Origin: Anaeramoeba flamelloides
Taxonomy: Eukaryota; Metamonada; Anaeramoebidae
Direction of reading: 5' to 3'
DNA: 64,000 nucleotides
Assembly (NCBI GenBank): GCA_027625915.1
Contig: JANTQA010000047.1
Location: 12,834,001-12,898,000, forward strand
Part shown: positions 38,067 to 49,532 of the stretch, one piece after another
Position numbering within the stretch: position 1 is the first letter of the stretch
Layout: the number at the start of each line of letters is the position of its first letter
Translations under genes and position numbers: made by a program
Notes under the pieces: model-generated
Told to the model about the DNA's origin: nothing
Database searches by the model: none
Seen by the model: the letters and a program-made list of their open reading frames with translations, nothing else

Positions 38067-38435
38067 ATGACCTTTTCAACAGTTAAAAGCACATATCAAA
38101 ACCACCCAAATAACCCAAGAAAACTGTTTGGACTGAGTACACCTGAAACACCCTTATTTGAGCTGATCATTAATCACAAGAAATTTGTCTACATAAAAAA
38201 GAAAAGAAAGAAGTATCTCAGAAATCAAAAAAGAAATCTTCTTTTACAGAACCAACAAAAAAGACTTCAAAAAAAAACCTATTTAAAGCAAAAGGAAACA
38301 CAAACCCAAATTCAAAAGCAAAAAAGATTGGATGCGGACAGCAAAAATAAAATTAATCGACAATTAATGAAAAAACTTGACAATTTCGATCAGGAAATTG
38401 ATGCCGATCTCGAGAAATTATTCAAAAAAATCTAA
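38067..38435 (+). CDS. Small basic coiled-coil protein, unidentified
   Basis: A 122-residue single-exon frame starting at the ATG in TTTTAAAATGACC. The frame is open upstream, but that part is Phe-rich and lacks an ATG. The first 35 residues are mixed and Pro/Asn-containing (NHPNNPRKLFGLSTPETP). The rest is an unbroken Lys/Gln/Arg-rich helix, ending acidic (DNFDQEIDADLEKLFKKI). The composition differs from neighbouring random frames, and AATAAA (about 38,523) follows at a suitable distance. I do not recognise a family; a small ribosome-, cilium- or chromatin-associated protein would fit the charge pattern. Confidence 0.55.
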   Translation: MTFSTVKSTYQNHPNNPRKLFGLSTPETPLFELIINHKKFVYIKKKRKKYLRNQKRNLLLQNQQKRLQKKTYLKQKETQTQIQKQKRLDADSKNKINRQLMKKLDNFDQEIDADLEKLFKKI

Positions 38436-38639
38436 AAGACAAAACAAAAGTCAAGTACTAACCAATGTCAAGTGTATTATTTTTAAAAGTGTTTCATTAC
38501 CCATTCCCATACATTGTAAAAAAAATAAATTGAATTTAATTTTTTCACTTTATTAATTTGTTTTTTTTCTTTTTTAAAAATTAATTAAAAATTAAAGACA
38601 AACAAAACAAACTATCAAAGAATTTTATCATTCAAAAAC

Positions 38640-39650
38640 ACTCCAATAGAAAAAAAAAAAAGCTCTTTTTGGAGTTTACTTCTTTTTTCAGCTTTCTTTA
38701 TTTTTTGTAAAAAATCAATCAAATATTAAAACCTTCAACTTTGAATTGAATTGGTATATATGGAAATGTAGAATTGTTATTGACTCTTAATTGAAAAAGA
38801 AAAAAAAATAAATTGTTCTTTGACTCTCCAAAAAAAGGTATTACTATACCTAATACAATTTTGAAGAGTAAGGAAATCAAACTTTTTTAAATTCTGAAAA
38901 ATCACTTTTTGAATAGGAAACTCTGGGGATTTATTAAAATCTTTTTTGTTTGTTTTTTTCTTTGAAAGTTGAAGGAAAATTCTGTGGACTTTATTTTTTG
39001 ATTAAGGGCCTTTCTGGGGTTTAGCAAATCTATTTCTTATATCTAAGAGAAATACATAAAGACAAGTGCATTTGCTTCAAAATATTCTTTTATCGAAAAA
39101 AGAAAAGCCAACAATTCGTTTATACATATATTTCCAAGTAAAAAATGTAAATTTTTAGTTCACATTTAAAAATATTTTTCTCGTTTATAAATTGAAAGAA
39201 AAAACAAAGATCTTTACAACACCATTTAGAAATAATATTTTTAGACAATAAAATAAACTTCCAAAGTTAACTCTAATACAAAATTTTTACTCTGCTAATT
39301 TGATTGTGGTAGTAATAATTAATATTCATTTTGGAAATTGAAATAAAAATTTTCATTTAGTAATTGGAAAACAACAGTAAAGGTATACATTTTAGTCAAG
39401 TATTTTTCAAAAAAGTGAAAACAAAATTTTTTATATTATTAGAAAAATAAATCTATTCAAGTTTGTGAACTATTTTTTTTTACTCTTCTTTTGTAAACTT
39501 TTTTTGTAACAATTATTTACTCTGTCTTGAATACATTTTCAAAGATAAAAAAGTGAATAATACACCAGAACTTATAATTTGTTCAATTTTTGATAAAAGT
39601 CCTCAAAATGATCCCTGAACTCCCAAAGTTTTTTTTTAAATTGATCTTTT
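38640..39650. other. Stretch between two plus-strand genes, no exon resolved
   Basis: If the next feature is a prefoldin-5-like gene, its first exons should lie here. I could not identify them among the short AT-rich frames. Confidence 0.35.
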
Positions 39651-40575
39651 TTCTTGAATACTGATATTATGCTGCACATTCCAAAAGAAAGAGGTAACCT
39701 TCATGATATTCGATATTATTGAAGAATAAAATTCCATTTAATAAACTCATTGGGTTATTTGTTTTTTATTGATTTTGAAAAGTATATTTTTGATTTTATA
39801 ATTGTTATTTTCTTCAAGTGGATTTTTGGAAAAAAATATGAAAAATGTTGCTATATTTTTCAGATCAACACCACTGAATATATGCGTTATTTCTCCCCAA
39901 AACACTTTCTTTTTTCTTTTAATACAATAGAATATTACTACCACAGCTTAAAATATTATCAATTGTTTTTTTCTTGTGGAGCACAGTGATCAAAACAATG
40001 TGTGTTGTACAATTATAATCTGTGTTTCAAAGAAAAATCTGTGCGTTTTTTTCTTCTTGTTTCAATGTAACATCCAATTTACTGTCGGGTGTTAGACCTA
40101 GGTTCAAATAATTTGAAACAAAAATACTTGATGTTTTGTATCATTTTTAAATACTGAGTACAATATGTTTAAAATTTTTAGTAATTTTTCTCAGATTTGT
40201 TTTAGATTTATTGTTTATTTGAAGATATAAAATTTTCTGAAAAATTTACTCAATTTTTTGAGATAAATTTTATAATTTGATCCTTCATTTTTTCAAATTT
40301 CTTTTTGAATAATAGAACTTTAAGAAACCACATCCACATTTAATTAGTGTTATTGTCAGTTGCTTTTATTGACATAGGTATTGGGTATTATATAACAAAA
40401 AAACACGCTTTTTATTTTGAAACGCGGTTTAGACTTTTCTCCACGCTTTATTTGGACGAAGGTATAACAAAAAAATCATTACCAATAATTACAAAACACA
40501 AATTTATCAAAAAAACTTTGAAAATTATGATATAATTTTTTAGGCTTGAACAGTTCCAAAATAATTGATTTATAA
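39651..40575 (+). CDS. Prefoldin subunit 5-like gene, tentative, incomplete
   Basis: Three pieces suggest a prefoldin alpha-type subunit, part of the hexamer that hands actin and tubulin to the chaperonin. Piece 1 (about 39651-39715) encodes DIMLHIPKERGNLHDIRY, comparable to the SMYVPGKLHDVEH region of prefoldin 5. Piece 2 (40360-40461, after TTGTCAG) encodes AFIDIGIGYYITKK, comparable to VLIDVGTGYYVEK, the family's most conserved strand. An 82-bp intron (GTATAA to TTTTAG) joins it in phase to piece 3 (40544-40575), which ends the protein with LNSSKIIDL and TAA. Against it: no good donor follows piece 1, the C-terminal coiled coil is short and atypical, and the N-terminal coil was not found. 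It may be a diverged gene or a decaying one. Confidence 0.35.
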
Positions 40576-41772
40576 AATACTTATACTACTTTTGACCAAA
40601 ATTAAAATGATTTGAGTGAAAATAGAGAATCACTCAAGCTCGATACCAAATACATAATGGTTTTAGTACTATCTTATCGATCAACAATAAGTATAAAAGT
40701 TTTCTGATTTGACAAATTTTTTTGAAATAAACTTTTATCATTTTATGATAATGTAACTTTTTTTCGATTGTTTGATAACTTTCAATTCTACAACACGAAA
40801 ATTTCAAAAATCATGGAATTTTATTCATTTAATCATCAGAAAATTAAAGTGTAAATTTAATAATTTTGTTATTTCTAATTAATAACGGGATATATTTTCG
40901 AATTATTACTAATATTTTTAATTAATGAGAATAATGAAAATTTAGGGAATTGTTTAATTTTTCCATTTAGAAAATATTTTGGTTTTATATTTGATGAGAT
41001 AAAACTTTTTATTATTATTATTATTTTAAATTTTGATTGTATTTTGAAAATTTTCTTTTGAAAAAATGTCGAAACTACCTTTTTCTCATTTTTTCAGGAT
41101 TCTGTAATTGCCACAAATTAACAATTTTTTTTTTAGAATTCAGTTTTGCCACAAAAACTTATTGGCAAAAATGGATTACATATATACAAATATTTTTATT
41201 TATATTATTAATTTTTTCTTATTGGATTGTTAGATTCAAGTTTAAAAATAAGTATTTCAATCTCAAAAATCTTTTAAAATATCGAAAAAGCTGTAATTTT
41301 AACAAGGTATCTTGAACCGAAATTCCTTTAAAAATGTACATTTATTTAAATACGCTGAAAGAGTATATTTTGTTATAAAATAATAATATACTAAATTAAG
41401 AATAAAGAGAAATATTCACCCCTTTTTAAAAAATTTTCAAATTAAGGTGTTTTTCGATTTAAAATCCAACTATAGAAAAAAAAATACTTTTATTAAAGAA
41501 AAATTCTTCTTTTATTCATCAAGCAATGAATGAAAAAATTAATTAAATTATTGAAAAGTCACACTCATTAATACTTTAGCACCTTTTTACACAAAAAAAT
41601 ATTAATTTATAAGGAATATACGGTTTTGGAATATAGTTTCAGATTCAAAATTTGAGTTTTTAAAATTAGATACTAAAATAGTTTAACTAAATTTATTATT
41701 TGAACGGAAAATAAAAATAAAAAATAAAATTTTTAGAATTTATTACCAATAAAATATTTTGATACAATTAGT

Positions 41773-42780
41773 CATAAACTCAATTCCAAAAAATGGGGCA
41801 TAAAAAAAAAATTACATTATTAAAAATATACTCCAAAATACATAATACTTAAACATTAAAATAATAAAAGACCCGAAAATATTTAATTAATACTATTTAT
41901 ATATTTTATAGTAAATTTAAAATTCAATTTGAAAAAAAAAAAAAAAAAAAAAAAAAAGTGTGCCCCTTTTTTTGGAACACGGTTACCAAAAAATCCATTT
42001 TTATTGAAAGAAAAATTAATAAAAACTATTAATAGATTCAGCTTGTCTTTTGATAACCAAATCTATCCTTTTAAATATAGAGTTTATTAATTTTATTAGC
42101 TTTCCCAACTCAAAGTATTTCATACATTAGTGAAAATTTTAAAAATTCTTCTTCGTTTTTTGGTTACAATTTTTCAGTTTAGTATCCATAAATTCCCAAT
42201 TGGATTTAAATTTGTGGAATTGGGGTCAAGGGTCCAGAACATTACATCCCCGATTTAAGTAAGTTTGAGTTTTTTTTTTGAAGTATGTGGACAAGCTCCA
42301 TCCTTTTGGAAAATCCATTTCAACTCACAATATTCTGAATTAGCGAGTTGAATTTCATTTGATTTTTTTGATAATATCATTAATAATACATTCATTATTC
42401 ACGCTTCCATTAATAATAATAAGGTCTGTTTGTAGGCAATGTGCTCTAGCACCCCATATAATGATTTTTTTTTTAAAAATTTTTTCTCGATAAAAAAAGA
42501 ATTTTTTTTTTGTGATCAGAATGAAAACTTTTAAATTTCATTTTAAAGTGATTTTGAGATTTTCGAAAAGTTTTGAAAAAAAAAGAATCCAAAAAAAATT
42601 AAAACAATTATTGAAAATTAAAAATCAAAAAATAATGAAAAAAAATGATAAATAATTAACTTTAAAATTATTTCTATTGATCGTTAATATCTAATGTTTC
42701 TATTTAAGAGTCAAATATCACTTTTCTTGGAATTAAATTGATTTTGAAGGTGTGCCCCAATTTTTGGAATTGAGTTTATT
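41773..42780. mobile_element. Family-7 nested TIR element
   Basis: The left end ATAAACTCAATTCCAAAAAA plus TGGGGCA is mirrored by the right end TGTGCCCCAATTTTTGGAAT plus TGAGTTTAT, giving an element of about 1 kb. A second right-type end (GTGTGCCCCTTTTTTTGGAA) lies internally at 41,958-41,980, so a 215-bp MITE appears to be part of, or nested in, the larger one. Confidence 0.6.
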
Positions 42781-42785
42781 TTAAA

Positions 42786-45700
42786 TTTCATAAACATCTT
42801 TATAAAAAATTAAAAAAGGATGAAAAAAATTGTGTTATAATAATATTATAAAATAAGAAGAAATATGTGTTTATTCAGGAGATCATCTTTCAACTTTATT
42901 ATTTTGCCTTTAAAATCAAATTTTATATAAAAAAAGTCAATATTTCATATAAAATACCCAAAAGAGTACAAATTACTTAATTTTAATAATGCTAAGTCTT
43001 ATTCATAACTTGGTAAAAAGTTGATAAAATTTTATCAATTTATCCAAAAACTTGGAAAAAACCAAATATTGATACAAAAATTTATCATCAAACCAAATAT
43101 AAATATAAAATATTTTGAAAATTGGTTTGAAAAAGATAAAAATTTAGAAAAAAAAAAAAACTTTCAAAACGAAAAAAATTGTTTTATAAAAATTAAAATG
43201 ATTTTTATCCAGCAAAAAATAATCAATTAAGTAAAATTACAATTGACTTAAATCAATATATAATACCCAAATCGTTATGATTAAGTTATTTTTATATTTA
43301 ATCAAAACTATTTTAAATTAAATGGGTTTGGACGAAATAGTTTAAAATGGTCAACATCCTGTTAAAATTTAATACATTAATACTAATAATAATTAACAAA
43401 ACTGAAATAAAAATAGACCAAGTCTAAATTTCAAATTATAAAGGATGATATATAACTTAAAAGAAATTCGAAGTTCTGATATTTTAAAAATTTCCTAAAA
43501 AACCAAATTTTTCAAAAAAAAAAAAAAAAAAAAGATTTAAGCATTAATTGGGAATTAGAGAGCTGGAAATAATTATAATTTAAATCTCAAATAAACATAG
43601 AGATAATTGAATAATCATAGATATATATGGAAAAGGTAAAGTACAATCTAACATTTAAAAAGATAAAAATAATAAAAATCAACAGTAACTTGTCAAACAT
43701 AAATATTTTGGGTATTTTAAAATTCAATTACATCTTTAATTATATTCTATTCTTAGAATTGTGGGAACAGTAACCATATTTTTCACATTTTTCATTTTTC
43801 ACAAGTTATATCAATTCATAAATTCCTTTCTTCATTAATATAAAATATTTTTTTTGTTTGGAAATCTTTTTATTAGCCAATAGTAATTTCCCAATAAAAA
43901 ATATTATTTCTTAGAGTACAATTGATTGAAGAAAAATTTTTAATAAGAGTGAGGAAAATCCATATTACAATGTCTTTAATTAATAAAATCATAATATTAT
44001 TAATAAAAGATTCAAACCAATTATTCAAGTTTAATGATTTATTTTTTTAAAAAAAATGAATACATTTATTTGTAATGTGATAAACCTTGTTTCTGTTTAA
44101 AGTTAACCAATTTTTTTTTAAAATGTCAATTCTTTCCTAGAATTAATATTCAAAAGCAAATAAGAAATTAATTTGAATAATAAGTATCAACGAATAGCTG
44201 ATATTTGTATGAACTGATTCTAATTATTCAATATCTTTTCTTAAAAAATGAAAAACCAAAATCCGTAGTTAACTATTAAGAAAACCAACAATATTCATTT
44301 TGATCTTCAATTGAAGATCAAAGAAAATCCTAATAGATACATATATGAGTTTTTTACAATCATTTTAACGTTTAAATAATATGAGAATATCACATACTTA
44401 ACCCAAAATTATATATTTTTTTTTTTTTTTTTTTTTTTCAATTTTCAAACTAGTATCCAATCATAAAAAACCAAAAAAAGAAGAAAAAAAGCAAAATAAT
44501 ATAAAATAATTATAATGTAAAAATTTACAAATGGGCTTTTTTCTTCTAATATCCATTCAAATACTTTTTACGGGTATAAAACAATATTTGAAAGGCCCTA
44601 ACTGGCAAAAATTACTTTAATAAAGTACACAAGAGTTTCTGATTTTATTTAGATATAATATTTTTTAGGCGTGGTAATTGATAATATTTTATTATATTTG
44701 CATATCGTTTTTTTTTTTTATCTATGTTTAACCTTGATAAAATTTTCGAAGAAGTGATAACTTATAATTGATTTTATTTTTTTAAAAAATAGTTTATGAC
44801 CCTACTAGATTACTATTTTTTTATGAAAGTTGTTTATTTTGTTTTTGTACGAAAAAAATTTTGAAAATTATTTTCATTTTTGTCTATGTTACGTTTAAGC
44901 GAAAATTTTGAAAAAAAAATCTTTTTTTCATTCTTTATTTTTACAAATTTATCTGGAAGGGTGCTTATTTCTTGTTTGGGATTCAAAAAGTAAGGATTTG
45001 TTTGAAATACCATCCAGTTGTCTCTATTTTTTTTTTTTTTTTTTGGTTTACTATTTGATTAATTCGTCTATTCCCTGTATAAACACATACCTTGATATAG
45101 TATACAAATATTATTTTCAAAAACCCAAAATTTAATCAAAAAAAAAAGTATTTCCAAAAATTAAATAATCAAGATTCAACTCTGGTTTACTTTGACTCTA
45201 TTTTCTTTTCACAAAGAGAAGAACGACTGACACTTATCTTTTGAACCTACAATATCCCCAATTTAAATCAACAGATCTAATTTGAGTAAGGTTTCTCGCC
45301 ATTCAATATTTTCAAAAAGGTAAAATAATCATACCTCAGTCAGTCTTAAAAATGATATTGGATTATTTTCATCCCATTTAAGAACGATCCCAATTTTTTG
45401 AGAAGTGAATATTACACCTCCAAATGATGTATTCAGTTTAATACTGCAAATTAGCAATTTTAAAAAAAATGAGTGTGACTATCTCCTTTTGACATATTTT
45501 TATTTTATTGTTTTAAAAATGACATTTTTAATTCTTGATAAAAAACCTTTTGTAAACACTCAAGTAGTTGATATTATTTCTACAACCATGGCTTTATTAT
45601 CCTCAACTTGATAACTCAAGGATTGACAATTGTTCTCCAAAATATTAGATATGATTAACAAATTCTGTTTCATTAAAAATATTGGTTTTTATTAATGCAA

Positions 45701-46265
45701 AAGAATTTTAAGCATATAAATTTGAATGAATCCACACTAAATCGTTCTTTAGTTCACATTTTTGGAATTGATGTCTTTTAGATAAAATATTATGTTCTTC
45801 AAACGAAGGGCATTTTTAAAAAGAAAAATGTTTTTATTTAAAAGTATTGCTACCTACTCTTTAAAAAACTACAGACAAACACCTACTATAAAAACTTTTC
45901 TCTTTCCATTTGCTGTCATATTATTTTTGTCTTGGAAAACAAAAAAAAGGCCAATTTTATTCCCTTTCAAAAAATGCTTGAGAGATTTTGAAAGAATACA
46001 AACCAAAAACGTAAAAATATATTTGAACCTGACAAGTAGCTCATTTGTTTATTGTTGGTCTATTTCGAAAAATTTGCGAAAAAACAATTGAAAAAATATT
46101 TTTAGAATAAACCACGAAACAACCGAGAATTTGAATAGGCCAAATTAATATGTGTGTCTAACAAATTACATAAAATTTCTGTGGCAAGACCATTATTTTT
46201 TAATTGTTTAGACTTGTTTATTATTCTTTAAAATCGTTTTGTAAATTTACTTCAAATACACCAAA
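42786..46265. other. 3.5-kb stretch upstream of the Furry-like gene
   Basis: Homopolymer-rich DNA including a T-run at 44,409-44,438. Plus-strand open frames at 45,405-45,611 and 45,792-46,091 are the most protein-like, but they have no recognisable family or splice context. The promoter of the Furry-like gene should lie in the last few hundred bases. Confidence 0.4.
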
Positions 46266-46355
46266 ATGACAGATCTGCAAAAACAGATTGTAGAACAAAC
46301 ACTAAACGAGTTTTGTATTGACACGCTTGTTGTCATCAAAAGAATTATTTCCAAA
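46266..46355 (+). CDS. Furry/Tao3/PAG1-like gene, exon 1 (N-terminus)
   Basis: ATG in CAAAATGACAG opens a 30-codon exon with IVEQTLNEFCIDTLVVIKRI, ending at a GTATGT donor. This corresponds to the first conserved helix of Furry proteins (VLQTLFAEFTTLAERRI in animals). The 186-bp intron that follows (46356-46541) keeps phase 0 into exon 2. Attribution to the large downstream gene comes from family order, not from an observed transcript. Confidence 0.6.
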
Positions 46356-46541
46356 GTATGTCTTTTTAGTTTTCATGCTAACTTTTTTCTTTCTTTTTTT
46401 TTGAAAGAAAGGAAAATTGTAAAAAAAAAATACCAAAACAACACACCCAAAACAAACTAATCTCAAAACATTTAAAAAACATGTGAAAACAACTCAAAAA
46501 ACTCCACTTTTAATTCTATGAAAATTTTTTAAAAACTACAG

Positions 46542-46721
46542 AAGAACAAGTGTTCCTTAAAAGATTTTGAACTTGAATCACATCTTAAGTTACTAAATTC
46601 TTTTGATACTGTTTCTTCAATTTCAAAAAAATACACCACCCAAGTATTGGCTGCATTGATTTCTTGGCGTGAACGTGTCAAAGAACAACAACCAGATCCT
46701 TTTCGAACTGTCAAAATGTTG
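46542..46721 (+). CDS. Furry/Tao3/PAG1-like gene, exon 2
   Basis: After an ACTACAG acceptor the frame gives LLNSFDTVSSISKKYTTQVL followed by AALISWRERVKEQ. This aligns with the Furry N-terminal block ([20 protein letters not shown], then RTLFDWYKRQ). The end is uncertain: GTTGGT (after 46717) and GTCAAA (after 46721) are both possible, non-standard donors. A short third exon at 46858-46909, bounded by AATAG and GTAAGA, probably follows. The 35-40 residues normally found between it and the main exon were not located. Candidate open pieces lie near 47,162-47,260, 47,527-47,591 and 47,702-47,790. Confidence 0.6.
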
Positions 46722-46953
46722 GTCAAATTTCGTTTTTTTTTTTTTTCTTTTTTCTTTCTTCTTTTTTTTTTTTTTTTTTCCAAAAGTGTTTCAAACTAAA
46801 TGTCTTTTGTTGACTTTTATCTCTTCAATTTGGTGTTCTTTTCTCTTCAATTAATAGAAATTTTCTCCATTTCTTAAAAAAAGACAATTTTCAAGAAATT
46901 ACACGACAAGTAAGAATCTTTCCATCTTCTCTTTTTTTTACAAAACACAATTC

Positions 46954-46986
<33 letters not shown>

Positions 46987-48299
46987 AATGATCTTACTTT
47001 TTTTTAAGATCTTTCTTATTTTTTCTTGATTAGAAATAAAAATACAAGAAACACAATTGAAACTACAAATTTTGATCTTTTTTGTGATGTAAAAAACAAA
47101 ATCTTTTTGATTTTCTGAAAGAAATATATTTTTGTCTGATTTGCAAACCCCAAAATTTCAGAATTTAAATTTATCCCCCTTCATCTTGTCCACCATTTTT
47201 AAAATCAAAAAAATTTGGCTTATATACAACAGGACTACATTTAGTAACTTAATTCTGGAAATTAAAGAATACTGTTATTTTCAATTTAAGAGTAATAAAA
47301 TTTTTTAGTTCAATTCCCCAAAATAATCTTTCATCACAATATGAAGAAAAAAAAAATACAGTCCCTTACCAAATCAATTAAAAACGAAAATTTCAGAACT
47401 GTGATTTGCCTCTTACTTCTTTCGAACCTTTGAGATAAAATTAAATTTTGGTTGTATTAGAATTTGCAACCATTTTAAAAATAAATAGTCTTTTTTAAAA
47501 AAAATGATGAATTATAAGTTTTTAGAAGCTTTACTTGACTGACGAAAAGAGCAAACCAAAAAAAATTGAGGAACACTTTGAATTGATTTTGGTACTCACT
47601 TTTTTAAAATAGTTGCACGGACAAATTGGATAAACAATTTCATTTTAGATCCACAAAAAAAATAATTTTATTAATTGTTTTTTTTAACTAACAATTCACA
47701 GAAATCACAGAAATCACAGAATCTACAGAATCAACAGGGGTCAACCAATAACTTTTCAAGTACAAAGAGCTATACCTTTTCAAAGCCAATCTAATCACTT
47801 TTGGAAATACTAGTAAATAAAATTTTTGTCTGATTTATTTTTTTTTATTAAACAGTAGAGAGAACTCACATTTCATTAACTTGAGAATTTTTTTTTTTGT
47901 AAACCAGGGTTTACATTTTAAAACCTCAATAGAAAATACCACATTATTTTCCTATTATATGTCTGTCATTAAAAAAAGGGTATAAATTCAAAAAAAAAAC
48001 TTTTACAAGCAAGAATTGTATAAACTGTTTCATATTTTAAAGCATGATTAAGGAATTATTAAATCATTGTAGATCTAAATGCCAACACAAAAACAAAAGG
48101 TATTACGCTCTGCTTAACAATTTACTTTAATAAAAAATAATTATGTTCAAAATGAATCAAAAGTATGCAAAAATTTCCTTATCCCTGAGTTGACAAAATT
48201 TTGACATGTTCTAATTCTACTCTGGTTGTGTGACAAAAATTGATATGTCAGAGATAGCTGATCTTGGTACATTGGCTTAAACAACAAACATGCAATAAT

Positions 48300-48785
48300 A
48301 GTATAGTAAGGAAAAAAATACCCTACATGAAAATAATCCCTGACAGGTTTTTTAATTGTTAGTATTAGGAAAATTGTTGAGTAATTGGAAATATTTTTCA
48401 AATCAAATCCTTTTTTTAACAACAAAATTATTTATGAACCCAGTAATAAACCTACCCAAAGTTCTTTAAAGTGAATTATCTATAGAATACTCATTTAATG
48501 TTTGATAACCTAAGTGGATTAACTTTTTTTGAAAAACAATAGAGTTTTATAGAAGTTTGCTTTGAATTTGGAAAATGGTAATTTTTATTCTTGTTTTTTG
48601 ATTGATTGAATATTGTTTTGAACAACTGTATAATTTAATTAATCATCATTCTAATAAGTGGTGAGTTATCATTTGAAAACTTTGATTCTTAAATAAAAGA
48701 AATTATTAAGCAATTACACAAATATTAACAATTAAAAATCCTGTCAGGAATTATTTTAATGCAGGGTATTTTTTTTTTCAATACT
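48300..48785 (+). mobile_element. Family-1 MITE, copy 2, in the large Furry intron
   Basis: A 486-bp element with terminal inverted repeats of about 45 bp. The left blocks are AAAAAAATACCCTACATG, AATAATCCCTGACAGG and AATTGTTA; the right blocks are their complements (CCTGTCAGGAATTATTTT, GCAGGGTATTTTTTT). The whole interior is collinear with the copy at 33.7 kb, including GGTAATTTTTATTCTTG and CTTTGATTCT. It lies between the N-terminal exons and the main exon of the Furry-like gene. The minus-strand frame inside it is a repeat artefact. Confidence 0.75.
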
Positions 48786-49532
48786 ATAATTGTCTTTTTA
48801 GAAGCAAATGAATTATTTTAAAAAGTTACAATGTATAATATAAAACAACACTAAGATATGCTCATTATTTTCTAAATATAAACATCCAATTTACTGTAAT
48901 TATCAGACACACCCAAATCAATAGAGATTTCTCACCTATATTATTTACTCAAAGAAAAAAAAAACCAGTAAAAATTAAGGGTTTTTCTGTGATAATTGTT
49001 TATTGTTAAAAATTATTTCTACAAAAAGTAAATTTTACTTTGTAATTTTATGAGTAAAAAAGAATATATATATATATATAGACTTCTTATCTCTCAAGAA
49101 TAACAATAACTAATCTCTGGTTTTTAATTTGGTAATGATAATATTTAATTTCTTGATTGAGTAACGGCTAATTTAAAAACAGATTTTGGACACATATACA
49201 GTTATCTGTGAAATTTATTCAGAAAAATTCTTTAATTTGATTCCGACCAAACAAGCTCTTCTGTAAAAAAAAAAAAAAAAAAAAAAAACTTGCCTTTTTT
49301 TCAGAAAACTTTGAATGAATTCATCAAAAAAAAAAAAAAATCCACAATTAACTCTTTTTATAATAACCCAAATTAAACAACAACAAAAAAAAAAACTAAC
49401 TAAATTGAGAATAGTTATTATTTGATTTAATTTTCACAAAGATAGTAAATCAGATTCTATCTACAAGACAAACTGGTCTCTTAGCAAAAACTGTTGACAA
49501 ATTATTAAACATCTCATTTTTTTCAATTTTAG

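Noticed and set aside
45792-46091. 99-codon plus-strand open frame upstream of the Furry-like gene
   Set aside because: Lys/Phe-rich composition, no recognisable domain, no splice or orthologue support; similar frames occur by chance in this DNA.
48147-48425. 92-codon minus-strand frame
   Set aside because: It lies largely in the family-1 MITE; the matching region of the other copy is not open, so it is a repeat artefact.
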